Shown in pieces: positions 23,375-35,567 of a stretch of 64,000 bases of DNA. The notes under the pieces were generated by a model. That model saw nothing but the letters and a program-made list of their open reading frames with translations, was not told where the DNA came from and searched no databases. Source of the stretch: Trichobilharzia szidati. Its lineage: Eukaryota; Platyhelminthes; Trematoda; Strigeidida; Schistosomatidae. The translations under genes were made by a program, and so were the position numbers. Numbering within the stretch: the stretch's first letter is position 1; the number at the start of each line of letters is the position of its first letter. The DNA lies in assembly GCA_944472155.2 (NCBI GenBank), contig OX235271.1:104793256-104857255 (forward strand), written 5' to 3'.

Positions 23375-23990
23375 CCAGTTTTCTAGTTTGCCCTCAGCCC
23401 GGGAAAAGAGGTAGGCTCGGGTGTGAGACTAGAGACCCTACACCACAAAACCAATCAAACTGCTACAGAAACTTCAAAGTACAACAAAAATGTACATAAC
23501 AAACTTATTTTTCGCTGGGGGTGGAGAGGCGAAATGACACAGCGGGCTGGTGAAAGGCTTAGGGAATCCAGTCAGATGATGTGTCTTCTTTCGATGAAAG
23601 CAAAAATAAGAATGGGGACGTGGAATATACGTACAATGTACGAGGCTGGGAAGGCTGCCCAGGTAGCCAAAGAGATGCGAAGATATGGCATAGGAGTACT
23701 GGGTATCTGCGACAGCAGATGGAATGGATGTGGACTGTCCAGATTATTAACTGGAAAGTCAATATTCCACTCTGGTTACCCTAGGTTGCCTACTGTCACC
23801 CATGATATTCTTGTGGTGGAGTGGACTATGCGGTAGACTGTCGGGAGCGAAAAGACAGGAATATGTCAGACCGATAAGAAGACTCTGAAGCATTTGGACT
23901 TCGTGGATGATTTATGTCTAATGTCAGACAAACTCGAAAACCTACAGATGCAAACTAACAAACTGACAGAAGAAAGAGGCAACGAAGGCA
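23375..23990 (+). mobile_element. Internally deleted RTE/SR2-like LINE (5' end joined to RT)
   Basis: Plus strand: AKIRMGTWNIRTMYEAGKAA and QVAKEMRRYGIGVLGICDSRW (23595-23725) are the N-terminal AP endonuclease of RTE-clade LINEs. The GTWN Asn is intact; the usual SETRW Glu reads as Asp in CDSRW. After about 23850 the sequence jumps to LKHLDFVDDLCLMSDKLEN (23885-23940), which is RT motif C with FVDD. Everything between is deleted. Non-coding as a whole. Confidence 0.75.
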
Positions 23991-24165
23991 GTGTGATGGT
24001 GTGATACAGATAATGTGTTCCAACGGAATATGATTCTCACATATTCCCACAGTTCAGTGCGGCATTAGCAACAGACGACTATGCATATTTGAACACTCTA
24101 TTTCATGTCGTTTAATGTAAACTAAAATCACACGCTCAGTAATTGGTTAACGAATGTAAACTATT

Positions 24166-24192
24166 TATATACATATATATATATATATATAA
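24166..24192. repeat. TA/CATA microsatellite
   Basis: A run of TATATACATATATATATA-type dinucleotides just before an LTR-like end (CTTCTGCTGTTACA at 24240-24254). Confidence 0.7.
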
Positions 24193-24209
24193 ACAGCGGT
24201 TTGATCATT

Positions 24210-24455
24210 TGAAAATATACCTTGGCTTCCATGTCTTGCCTTCTGCTGTTACAACAGGACTTCAAGTGAACCTAGAACCCGAATGGAAGACGATAATTTG
24301 GACGTGGGCCAAGGTTGACAAGAGTGAGGTCGTGTGAGGAGTAGACAAGAGACCTTGGGAAATCGTGCGACCAGCAGTAGATGACCGCAGGATAAAGTGG
24401 AGAAGTAATTTTCAACCCGTATTTTCCACTCGAAACCCAAAGGGTCAATGATAAA
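24210..24455 (+). mobile_element. LTR-like end plus RTE LINE tail
   Basis: 24219-24254 resembles the 3' end of the solo LTRs (CCTTCTGCTGTTACA). Directly after it, 24265-24445 reads like the RTE ORF2 C-terminus and 3' tail (GAACCCGAATGGAAGACG...TTTTCCACTCGAAACCCAAAGG). Confidence 0.5.
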
Positions 24456-24462
24456 TAAGGAA

Positions 24463-24560
24463 GATAATTAAACTTTTTTTTCTCTGCTTTGAAGTTTCAG
24501 AAGCGATGTGGCTGTTTTTACGAGGTGGTGCTACTAGTCCTATGCACAACCTCCCTTTTT
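24463..24560 (-). mobile_element. SINE B2 3' fragment
   Basis: Minus-strand remnant of the B2 body and tail (forward CTTTGAAGTTTCAGAAGCGATG and TTTTTACGAGGTGG). Confidence 0.45.
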
Positions 24561-25735
24561 TTTCTGGACTGAGGACAAACCTCGGTATTCAGAAGAGAAT
24601 GGGTATTTTAAATGTGGTATGATCATTGTCAAAAATTACTACACGCTTCAAGTAACTGTCTAGTTATTTATTTTTTGTTTGATAAGCATAATCAATATTC
24701 ACTCTTCATTGCTTATACTATGGATTTCATGACATTCGTGTACAGTGTTTAACATATCATACTTTATTTAATGGGTGGAAAACGGGTATTAAGAATTTTT
24801 AAATCCTGCTGTATCATGTAAAAAGATTTCAACATCATTTCTATCGTCTTCGGCTTTTTAGTTGTCACATAATTTTACTCAAATTAGAGTAATCATTTCC
24901 TCAAATGATTATTAGGGTACACTTTCTTACTATTGTTCAATATCCGTCTAGTTTTCACTATTTCTCTTGATACTGAATATTAGAATGTTGCATTGCATGC
25001 AGCAACAGTTCGTTCAAAATTAAGTCATAGCTTATTAATGTGTACTTTGGCTGTATACATGCATATTATTCACTTTAATTGGTCGCTGGAGTACAACCAC
25101 CGTCATGTATTTAGTCCTTAAAAGTGCTGATTGAATTCTGTCAGTCACATTTCAATCTTGACTTATCGAATTTAGTGAGTATCACTAAATACTCGATAGA
25201 CGACACTAGTTGCATCTCATTGACCAATCAGTTTGAACAGTAACATCCTGTAGGTGTTCACTTGTAATCTCCAGCAGTTCAGTGGTGACATTTCTAAATG
25301 CAGCACTGGGTAACGCTTCATTATTTCCTCTAAAAACGTTTACCAACTTTAAAAGTTTCATTCTCCCAAAGGATTTCAAACTGTGTCTTGACTTACTGCT
25401 TCAAGTAAGCTGATGAAAATGTCTTTTAAAATAATATATTTGTCAGGAGTTGATCAAGCTTTTATTATTTCTCATGTGACATGTTGTCTCAACAATTCTC
25501 ATAGTGTTGTTCATCTTGCTTGCCGAGGCTTAGGTTTAATGTATATCACAATTTTAATGTATATATATATATATATCCCAACCATCACTAAGCAGTTTCT
25601 TTCCAAAAGAGATGTGAATAGTTAAACAGGTGCCTAACTGTCTATATTAAAGAACGCAGTTCACTACTGTTAAAGTAAAATATTGCTCCTATTGCTACAT
25701 ACTGGGTCCATATTACCTGTAACTGCTTAAGTGTA
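24561..25735. other. Nothing supported
   Basis: AT-rich; a (TA) run at 25558-25576. No gene or recognised family. Confidence 0.35.
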
Positions 25736-25739
25736 GCTT

Positions 25740-26002
25740 TGTGGTGAGAGCTGTCTACTAGCAAATTGGTTGACAGTAATTGAGGTCAAAGGTCAAGATG
25801 GACAGGCGCATAGAGTTAACATATAGATGAACTGACACAGCCACAAGAGATGCAAAGTTAACTTTGTGTGAGAAACAACCAATCAACAGCTTGTATTTTC
25901 TACTCACATTAAGCTACAATAATGTACATCAAAATCTATAAATACGTGTTGATTTTCCGTAATAAACGATCTGTTGCCTGGCCCTTGTCTTCTGTTGTTA
26001 CA
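25740..26002 (+). mobile_element. Solo LTR with 4-bp target duplication
   Basis: 263 bp from TGTGGTG to GTTGTTACA, flanked by GCTT at 25736-25739 and GCTT at 26003-26006. Same family as 23078-23360; it lacks about 20 bp present there after TGAGGTCAA. The TATAAATACG and AATAAACG signals are retained. Confidence 0.85.
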
Positions 26003-26223
26003 GCTTCATATCACCATGCATGTCATTGATACTCATGTTACGAGAATATAAGAACTTTGCGATAAAGGCTATACAATCCACAAGAGTCAATGAATTGAAC
26101 TTAAAGTTTTAAGAAAAATTTATTTATGTGCCAAGCAGCTTTAGCAATAAAGTCAATAAAAAACATCCTGATAAATTTGAGCATATGTTTCACACTACTT
26201 TATATTTTTAAAGTAGTGTCATT

Positions 26224-26903
26224 GGTAAAAAATTATATTTGTAATATCTCAGCGATACTGATATGAGTAATTCCAACGTTTCGTTCGGCAATCTGGTCCG
26301 AACTTCTTCAGGGAAATTAATCAAAATTAAAATAACAGATGTTTATATATAAAAGGCATATCTTTTGTAATTCCAACTAAACTCTAATCCTAAACACCAT
26401 AATTTTGGAAATACGTCTAATCATAAAATTCTAGATACTAGCAGTTTGAACAGACATGAAGGTTTGATGTTAGCTGATGCATAGGAAATCCTGATTAATA
26501 AATAAAAATAGATATGTATCACTAATTAATAATACTTGGTCAAATTCCTGACTGTCTATATCTTCCTATGGAGACGTTAAGAAATGTTTTACAACTGTTT
26601 ACCCACACACGCATGCACACTCTGTTTAAAATGTTTAACAAAGGTAGACCAATATTTGTAAGTCCGAGGTCAAATTTTGATCACAGCTCATACAATTTTG
26701 TTGATTATACTTGTTAATACTTGTTTTATGAATCATGATTGGACAAAGTTTTTAAAAACAAAAGATGTGCCTTTTATATATAAACCTCTGTTATGTTAAT
26801 TTTGATTAATTTCCCTGAAGAAGTTCGGACCAGATTGCCGAACGAAACGTTGGAATTACTCATTTCAATATCGCTGAGATTTTACAAATATAATTTTTTA
26901 CAA
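26224..26903. mobile_element. Foldback element with 145-bp inverted arms, each with a hammerhead-like motif
   Basis: Left arm 26224-26368 and right arm 26758-26903 are inverted copies with only about eight differences. Each arm contains, on opposite strands, CUGAAGA, one extra A, stem GUUCGG/CCGAAC (6 bp perfect), GAAA, then CGUU. In the right arm this runs from 26815 to 26851. The 390-bp centre has no coding frame. Hammerheads of this minimal kind are known in the terminal repeats of Penelope-like elements, often in inverted arrangement, so a non-autonomous Penelope-like derivative is the best guess. Confidence 0.6.
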
Positions 26904-28014
26904 ATGTCTACTTCTCACTCGGCGCCCAAATATTTTAGAACTATTCTGTCAAATCTTGACGACAGTTCATTTGAATAGTGTCATTGGCTTTAAGTAAATT
27001 ATTTCGTGAGAACTAAATATTCAGATTTTCGTGTCTATATTCATTTCTAAATATGTATTTGTCATCCGAAATCAGTAAGTAGGAGAATCATTAGTCACTC
27101 GGCTCGAAAAATACTCTTTGCAACTTTTTCTAATTCATGTTAATCACAAATCTATGGCAGCCTCTTGCTATTCTTAACATTTCATAAAATTGTGGATTAA
27201 TCATTTTGGGTAACATTAAAACAAAAATACACCAGAATTGTAGAACTTTTACGTCTCTATTATGAGTTTAAAGTTTATGTGTCTACATATCATGCTTAGG
27301 GTAGACTTTTAAATTTCTGAAAACATATAATCACTGGGACTTGAAAGACAGAGAATAAAGTAATAGTAGTTTAAAATCGAACAGCATCTCTACGAAGAAC
27401 CCTCGTGTTCTACGGCATAAAATCAGTCAAGCATTTATGAACTTTTATTATTAGGCCTCTGGCTTTTGTCTATACTGACTTCAAAGTGTGCACTTAAATC
27501 CAGGTTGGTCATACTGTTGTTTAATCAATTAGGCTTTAAAAAAACCTATAGTTATATTGACACTTGTCGTCCTAAGTTAGTCAGATTTTACTACACAAAA
27601 ATCATCATTTTTGTTTTAAGCGAAGATGTGAGTAGAGAAAAACATGAAGTAATCAGTTGACAAGATTTCATACACGAAGTTTCCTCTATGAATTTGAAAA
27701 GAATTCTGAGTAAAAGAAGATGAATACCACTGGATACGGTAAACAACTATTAAAGCCAAAAGTTACGTACAAATAATCAAACAAAATCAAGCACATTCAA
27801 AGTGGTTATGATATCATTTTGCAAAAGTATTGAATACTTCAATAATCAGTGAATTAAGTTTGTCATCATTTTGTAGTTACAAGCGATAAGCTACATATTT
27901 TATGGGAAAAAGCCACATGACTCAACACATTTATATTTTAAGATGGAACATAAAAAAGTAATAATAAGGATAATCTAACTAAAAAGTTAGGTAGATTCCT
28001 AAGTGACTATCAGT
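26904..28014. other. Nothing supported
   Basis: AT-rich. The open frame at 27466-27660 has no domain. Confidence 0.35.
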
Positions 28015-28645
28015 ATCATATGTTAGACATACTCGAAAACCGACAGGTGGAAACTAATAAACTGACAGAAGAAACAAGCAACGAAGACAGGACTTGAAAT
28101 GAACCTAGAGAAGACAGAGGTGATGAAGATGACAGACCAACAACAAGCACCAATCACTGTCAACGGAAGAAATTTGAAAGAGGTCACTTCCTTCAGTTAC
28201 CTAGGAACTATGGTTTCAGCTATAGGCAATGGCACGGATGAGGATATAAAAACCAGCCAGGATCAGAAAGGCAAGACAGATCTCCATCAATCTTAAATCA
28301 GTTTGGAAATCTTCTGCACTCAGCACAAACAACAAAATTCTGATTTTCAACGCCACTCAATGTTCAGTCAGTGCTTCTATAAGATTCAAAAACTTGAACT
28401 ACGCGTCACGAAAAGCATTTCCAACAGGCTACTGCAGACTTTTATCACCAGCTACCTTCTCTGACTCCCTACTGAAGATCAGATAGCCTGTCAGAAACTC
28501 TAGGAACAAACCAGTTAAGAACCTATTGCTCAACAAATATTTCGAAAAAATGGAAATGGATAGGGACACATGTTGAGAAGGTCATCGGGTGACACCGTGT
28601 GTCAGTCCCTTGAGTGGAACCTGAGTGGACTGGGCACACGACTGT
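28015..28645 (+). mobile_element. RTE/SR2-like LINE fragment (RT C-terminal half)
   Basis: Plus strand: MNLEKTEVMKMTDQQQAPI then VNGRNLKEVTSFSYLGTMVS and GTDEDIKTSQDQKGK (28099-28275), followed by broken frames through the thumb and the end of ORF2 (LKSVWKSSALSTNNKILIF, then GHMLRRSS at about 28565). These are hallmarks of RTE-clade ORF2. Frameshifts at about 28300 and later. Confidence 0.75.
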
Positions 28646-28689
28646 GCTTACCTCCTAGTGATCAACCAATGCATCCATTACAGTCCTAC

Positions 28690-28862
28690 AGGAGGTTACT
28701 CGTGAGGCCTAATAGCTCAGTGGTAAGATCAGTGACAGAAACGCTGACTGGCGCGAGTTTAAACCTCTGAGGGAAAACCAATTCCTTCGAGTTTGCAGAT
28801 ACACCTTGTTGATGAGCTCCAACAATCGCGAAACCTAGGTTCAGGACTTCCTGCCAATTACC
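28690..28862 (+). mobile_element. tRNA-derived SINE with hammerhead, family D
   Basis: A tRNA-like head GCCTAATAGCTCAGTGGTAAG (A box, 28706-28727) with a B box near 28755 (GAGTTTAAACCTC) is followed by a hammerhead-like segment at 28802-28846. Its core is UUGAUGA (C3 changed to U), stem II is reduced, GAAA is intact, and stem III is ACCU/AGGU without a loop. The better preserved relative is 39835-40020. Confidence 0.6.
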
Positions 28863-30208
28863 CCCAATCAGTTAATGTCAATATAGTAAATTGCCTCAGA
28901 ACTATTATCTCATGTGGCAGAGTAATCCTGTATTTTCTACATTTTCAGAGTACAAATTTAATCTTTTAATGTTACTTGTAGGGAAATAAACAGTAGACTT
29001 TTACTGTTTACAATGATAAAATTGGGAAATACTGATTATGTTGACAACAATAGCCTCTACACATACAAATAACTTAAAATGACTGCAAAATATTTTTTAA
29101 TATAACTGAGAGGTTATTTCTCTACTAGGAACTTACTGAAACTTGAGATAAGCCCTTTAATTAAATTGTTTGTTATAAATTTTAAAATTTAATCACTTCA
29201 TCAATTACATCGACTAGTTTCACAATTTCTTTTTAATGATCACACCTTCATTTGTCAGAGGATTAGGCTTCTTAGACCCCTCAGTGTTTCTCCTAATACT
29301 AGTAAACTAATTAATACCCAGATTTTAATCTCCAGAATTTATTTACTAACATAAACGTATTAACATTAAAAATATATTTTATTCTAACGATAATAAAAAG
29401 CTAAGCAGAGCTGAATAATCATTCCAAGTTACAAGCAAGTGATACTATAAAGAATTGAAAGTATTTCAAACTACTCTTAAAATGTTTATGAGACAGTAAT
29501 TACTCTGCATAGATATCTTAAATCTTTATGAAAACCCGTCCCATCCTATTTATTTCATTTGTAAATCCAGTAGTAAAAACTTTAAAATGTCACTAGTTGT
29601 TTGAACTTCACTCAGTCGTTGACTTTGTTGGGTACCTATATGTATACATCCTTAAGTGGAATAGTTACATGTAAGTTTAAAGTAATATAATTAAATCTGT
29701 TAATAACGACTTTTCTGATTAGAAATTAATACTGGCTATTTGAGAAACCAAATATTCAGTGACTTTTACTTACCTCATATGATATCAGTTTTTATATCAT
29801 ACTCCTACACACATTGTGTACAAAGCTGAAGGGTTACTATTTTTAAATTGGTCTGTTTAATGAGTCGGTTAGTGTCTAAATACTCAGATCATCCATCATT
29901 AAATTATGATGCAATACAGTCTACCTTCCCAAATTATAACAGGATAACTTGTATCATATCAACAGGTTAACATAAGAGTAATCAAAGTTAACAGCTATAT
30001 CGCTAATTTAGTATACTTTACCTTACAGTCGAAACAAAGTATCAAATAACAGTCTAACCAAAATTTCCACAGCATATTTTAGTCTTACGTGAAATATACT
30101 ATCATAGGTATATTTCTTTTGAACCGGAATTCAGGATTATCTGAATTTGAATATTGTTATTCACTCACATCTTTCCGACTACCCCCACCCCACCCCCCCC
30201 AAAAAAAC
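28863..30208. other. Nothing supported
   Basis: AT-rich, no gene or recognised family; a C/A-rich tract at 30180-30207 precedes the next retroposon. Confidence 0.35.
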
Positions 30209-30616
30209 AAATATTGTTTCATTGGTTGGAAGGTTTCATTGTGAGCTGATATCAGTTAGAGAACCATTGGAAAACCAGCACGGAGTACTGGACAGCTGTT
30301 TCCTCCTAGTTCGGGACTCTCCTGTGGCACGCATTCATCGCCAGGGTTCGAACCCAGGACATTCTGATTACAAGGCAAGCCCGTAGACCACTCAGTCACT
30401 GGGACCCGATCTAATGGCCCATGAATTCTAACTTCTGCCAATTTATGACATAGTGCGACCACTTCTCAATGTCTACTTCGATGAGTTACTGCCTCACCTT
30501 AAACCTGCTGTACTCTTCTGGTCATGACCTCCCACTAGAACCCCAGCTCATGATGAAATCTTCCAACCAATCAAACACAATCCCTACAAAACCAATACTT
30601 GAAAATATTGTTTCAT
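30209..30616 (+). mobile_element. Family A retroposon, inverted dimer with 14-bp target duplication
   Basis: AAATATTGTTTCAT at 30209-30222 is repeated exactly at 30603-30616. The left arm (minus) holds the 3' region, hammerhead-like remnant (30285-30330), B box (30345) and tRNA-like head. The right arm (plus) is only the CAGCTCATGATGAAATC end plus the tail ATCCCTACAAAACCAATACTTG. Confidence 0.85.
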
Positions 30617-31424
30617 CACTTGATTTGAATAAATAGTTGTTACGAAAGTCTCCCCTTTGTTGCTGGATTTTAATTCCTAATTTAACTAATACGAGTATAC
30701 AATTATAGAACCTGAAAAAGAAGTTGAAACGAAAAAATATTCCTTGTTTAATAAACTGATTTATTCTATTATACAATATTATGTATATGCATACATAATA
30801 CGCTAGTTATTCAGTATGAAAATAAATTGATAGATTAGAGAATGAAATCACTACAAAAAGGAAAAGAATGTATAAATATACGTAACCGATAAATTCTGTT
30901 TAGAACTAATCCTAAAGGGATTAGATGTTAAATTAATTGTTTTCTCTCCTCTTTTCATCATACTACCAAAAACGTCTCCATTCATTCAAACCAATATATA
31001 ATCTTTAATATTCATATTTGTAGAGTTATATATAAATAAATCATATAATAGGCAGAATGCATTACACAAAATTTTAGCCAATAAATTTATAAACACAAAT
31101 TTTAATTAAATCAAATGCGTACATATAATCCCTGTCCAGTAGAAAGGAAATTATTTTTCACCCTCTCTTTATTCCTCTCTCATTTATGTATGCATAAAAA
31201 TTCGGTGTTCAACTGTGGATAAATTTTTAAATTATCATAGAGACGAAATAAACAGAAAATTAAGGTATTAGTACTAAATAATCCCAGTTTTAATGCTTCT
31301 TTTGTTAAATCAATGAATGGTGAGAAATATATGTTGTTTCGTATAGTGATATATTATGTAACAATTACAGTGGAGAAGATAATAATGCAAAATTTAATCA
31401 TATATACAACACAGTACTTTACTC
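30617..31424. other. Nothing supported
   Basis: AT-rich interval without a gene or recognised family. Confidence 0.35.
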
Positions 31425-31870
31425 AGTCCCTATTTATGGGTCTGAAAATTTCACTGCGCGCCACGAAAAGCATTTCCAACAGGCTATTGCAGACTTTTAT
31501 CAACAGCTGTCCCCTTCTCTGGCTCCATATTGAAGATCAAATGTCCAGAAAGGATTAGCAACAAGAAACTCTTGGAATGAATCAACCAAGAACCTATAAC
31601 CCAACAAATATTTCGAAGGAAATGGAGATGGATCGAACTTATTCTGAGGAGACCATTGGATGACATTTCTCACCAAGCTGTTAAGTGGAAACCAAATGAT
31701 AAAATACAAGTTGGGCGTCAGAGGGTGGCGTGGAGGAGATGGTATGAAGAGGTCATCAGAGCTTATACATGATCATGGGGCTGGCTACAGAGGACTACAG
31801 AGAACAGAGTGAAACGGAGATATGTTGTTGAAGCCCTATATCCCACTCAGAACCCACAGGAATAATAGTA
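31425..31870 (+). mobile_element. RTE/SR2-like LINE 3' end
   Basis: Plus strand: SVPIYGSENFTARHEKHFQ-type reading (broken), then the conserved C-terminal ORF2 nucleotides (CAAATATTTCGAAGGAAATGG; ATGGATCGAAC) and the tail CTATATCCCACTCAGAACCC with AATAATAGT end. Confidence 0.7.
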
Positions 31871-32512
31871 AATGTGGTGCTTTCAGAATTAATGTGTATA
31901 CTATATAGGTGTGGTCTGCTGTGAATACTGGCCATATGAATGAACTGTAAATGAACTCAACATAAATGAATCCGTTATAAACCTGTACTTTAATTCTTCT
32001 GCCTCAGATCTGTATTTTTCTTGTCGTTATAATAATATACACATCTCTTCTCAACTCCCAGAATTCGTCTTTTTCCTCCATTGCTTCAGAGTATATCTAA
32101 GATGGTCATTTGCACAGTTTGTATTTTCTGCTTTTGTATTTGAAGGTGTATTAACTTACAATTCAACTTTTTTTATTTTAAATGAAAATAACTCACTAGA
32201 ATTCAAGTGTGTGGAATAATATTACACTTGCATTCTTTCAAGCTAAATGTATTAGTAATATTCTCTGGCGATACAGATTTGGTTGTCTTTATAGATCTGA
32301 TTGAAGACAAAGTGGTAACTACGACTAGAAATTACCTAACTGTTGTCTTAACACATGCGCAAACTGTTCTCCACATAAGTGTCTCTAGAAGAAAACTCAC
32401 ACATGATTTCCTTGAATAAATCCTTTACATATTTTACTTAAGAAATAGAATCAAAGTTGATAAGTTCAGATTATGATAGAGTAGGAAATGCATATTATGT
32501 ATTTATTATTTG

Positions 32513-32702
32513 TGGTTCAAGTGGAACCCGAATGGGAAGCGGCGAGTTGGTCGTCAGTGCGAGGGTGACATGGAGGAGGTCATGTGAAGAGGAGATGAAA
32601 GCATGTGGGCAGACGTGGAGCCAGGTGAAAACGCTGACAGAGAACCGAACGCAATGGAGACGTGTGGCTGAAGCCCTATGTTCCTCTAGGAATTAAAGGA
32701 AA
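32513..32702 (+). mobile_element. RTE/SR2-like LINE 3' end
   Basis: Plus strand: VTWRRSCEEEMKACGQTWSQ and VKTLTENRTQWRRVAEALCS (about 32565-32690) is the very end of an RTE ORF2, followed by the family tail. This is the best preserved C-terminus in the window. Confidence 0.75.
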
Positions 32703-33652
32703 CAATAATATAATTTTATAATAATTATTATTATTTATGGTGACACATATACTTTAGTCCATAAAAAATAACGAAAACTGTAGTTAGCTTAACAAAACTA
32801 TTTAAATCCATTGTCCTAAAAACTGTTTATTGAAATGACTGTGTAAAGGTTCGTAGTTTGTTACAACAAAGACTTGTAAAATTTAGTAATGTTTCCATAT
32901 AAAAATACTTTTCAATGATAGCTGACTTTATAATTCCTATTTTAGATTTTCAATTTAACATATAACACATAGTTTTGTTGTAGTTTAGCTGATACAGAGT
33001 TGAGTTAGTAATGGGTAGGCTAATGGTTTGCATCCTGCTACATCATCTTCATTCGTCATCTAGTATATCAACAGTAGTCTTTCAATCCAAGGATATCCCA
33101 GATAGTTTCACCATCGGCATATTTTTCAGTGGGAATGTGATGTACTAACGGTTTATCAGTTGTCTACGATGGCGTTTGGGTGAAATGATAACAAACTTTT
33201 AGTTATTTTATTTAACAAATGCTATATTATTTTCTTGAAATAACTTTCTTAGCTTACAGGTATCACTATGCAATGTAAAATTTTCTTAACAGAAAAGGAA
33301 TACCGTCAGGTTAGTGATCACTATGGTAAGCAATACATAAAACCCTATCTCTAATGGAAAAGGTCAAGAGAAGAACGGTAAGCCTCATTAAAAGGTGTAA
33401 GAATGCGCTTCTGGATCGCCAATAAGGGTCCCAGATACATTTTTACTCACAATAATAAGCTCTATCTGTGTGATGAATCAAATGGTTAATTTATAAAAAT
33501 GTTGAGGGGACGTCAAGCATTTCATTGGCATTCATTTAACCAAACAAAATCTCAAGCCCCACAAACATACTGCAATACTGCATAGTGTTTAAAATTAACA
33601 TTTCTAAAGACAATAAATTAAGCTGCAATTTACAGATTTTTTACTTTCACAT
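32703..33652. other. Nothing supported
   Basis: AT-rich interval without a gene or recognised family. Confidence 0.35.
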
Positions 33653-34993
33653 TGTGGCTTGTGCTACTGATAAGATTTAATAGTAATAATAATAGCCTTA
33701 TTCCGAACAGTACTTTTGGTACAAATATGGAATTTTCAGCATGTAATACAAATTTGCATCTAATCCTCTCATTACAGGGGCAATAATTAAAATAGGGCAT
33801 TTATACTAATAATAGTTTACATTATTTAATATTGTTCAATAAAAAATGAATATAAAATTTAATCAAGTGAAAATATTAACGACAATGTAACAATGAGAAC
33901 AAAAAGATGCCGTTTACTTAGAGTTCCGAAGTAAGTTGATAATTTCCTGTCTTTCACGTTTCTCATGACATAAAATGTGTGCTAAATAAGGTATCGCAGT
34001 TTTTTTACTTAGTCGTCCAAGCATACAGTCTTCTATAGTTGCCTCTAGCTCTACCCGATGAGATGCAAGGAGAGAGTTGTGTATAGAAAGGATGTTCAGA
34101 GTCTGCAGGATAATATTTGCTAATTTCTTGCAGGAAGCCAAGTGTCTATCTACAGTAGTACTAACGAGTTAGTTTAGCAACACCCCACTCCCCCACTGAT
34201 GGCTTTTAAAGCCCTACGCAGTATAACAAAGTCTTTCTTAAGTAACCCGGGGAAGATTAAAGGGGAACAGTAAAGAAATATAGGCAGAATACAAGAAGTA
34301 ACAAACGGTAACATTAGAGACGGAATGATACCAGATCGTCTTAACTTCCTTACATAGAACGTCAAACGGAATATCTTTCTGGAAACTAACATGATGTGGG
34401 GAGACTAGGAAAGATCAGAGGAAATACACAGTTCAAGGTATTTAACATTCGATTTAGTGGAACCTTGAGAACTAACTAGTTCATGTAAGTCGCGCTTGCG
34501 TCTGAAAGTGAAATTAACCACCTGACATTTGGAGGGACTAAGCTTAAGACCATTTGACGAGGACCACTGGCTAATTTTTGATCAAAAGTTATTGATTTTG
34601 GAACAGTCTGACTGAGAAGTAACAGGTATAGAAACAGTTAGATCATTGGCATACTTAACAAAATTGGCCTTGTCAGAATGGGACAAGTCATGTTAGAAAA
34701 AGGTAATCAGAAAATGAGAAAGAACAGCTCCCTGAGGAGTAGCATATAAAGGGATGTTCATCGCCATAAAAATATAAAATAGCATGGAGATGGATCTGAC
34801 ATCAAAGAGAGCAAATGAACGGCGAAAACACGAAAAGGCAAAGAAACGCAATACGAAGGGCAGAAATGGCACAACATGGGAGATATGTGCAGATGACGAT
34901 TTGGAGGTAAGGTGTACATAATTTCGCTAATATAGAGACACCAAGTTCCAAATAAACATTACGTTGCCAAGTCTCTTGTCTTCTGCCGTTACA
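33653..34993. mobile_element. LTR-ended composite element carrying antisense CR1-like RT
   Basis: Starts TGTGGCTTGTGCTACTGATA and ends CAAGTCTCTTGTCTTCTGCC then GTTACA. The end matches the solo LTRs and both termini match the element at 48884-49185. Flanks are ACAT and ATAT, a possible imperfect 4-bp duplication. Inside, on the minus strand at 33914-34790, is a CR1-like RT: TPQGAVLSHF, then FVKYANDLTVS (YADD changed to YAND, about 34640-34655), KLSPSKCQVVNF, then the thumb and C-terminus (ILPIFLYCSPLIFPGLLKKD; ALKAISGGVG). Stops and frameshifts make it inactive. A short SINE B1 remnant lies at 33700-33760. Confidence 0.6.
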
Positions 34994-35567
34994 ATATCCC
35001 TATATGATAGAGAACTAAGATGTTACACTTATTTATTACACTCCTAAACATAAACTTGTGAGCAAACTTAGTCTACCCTGTTGCGAACTCAAAACAAAGT
35101 CATATAGATTTAGCTAAAATCGTGTCACCGTGACAATGAAAAATATTTTTTCCTGTGATTATTTTTGGTCTAGTATGTGACTCAAATTATTTTCTATCAA
35201 TGCATTTCAATTAAATTATCCAAATATTCTGTGTTCAGGAAAATTCTGCAAATCATATATTCGAGTGATTCAATATGAAGTTACCCTTTAGCTGCTACAC
35301 AGACTTTTCAAACAACTTCTGCATAAAGTCACAGGATTCTGAATTAGCTGAATGGTGTACACGATCTCATTTATATCTCATAGATTTAGTGAGTTTTAGA
35401 TAACAGAAATATTTTCCGCAAGAAAAGAAGCTTCCCTTAAACAGTATGTTTCTAGACCACCTGTTTACACTTTTCAACGCAAGTTAACAAGACAGTTAGG
35501 TAGGAATTTGATGAAAAACAGCAGAACCATCACTTTACTGAGTTTATAATAAGTAGATATTCCCAAA
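34994..35567. other. Nothing supported
   Basis: AT-rich interval without a gene or recognised family. Confidence 0.35.

Noticed and set aside
23078..26002. One LTR element with both LTRs and a 2.4-kb interior
   Set aside because: The two LTRs have different target duplications and the interior holds an RTE LINE fragment and SINE pieces, with no gag-pol.
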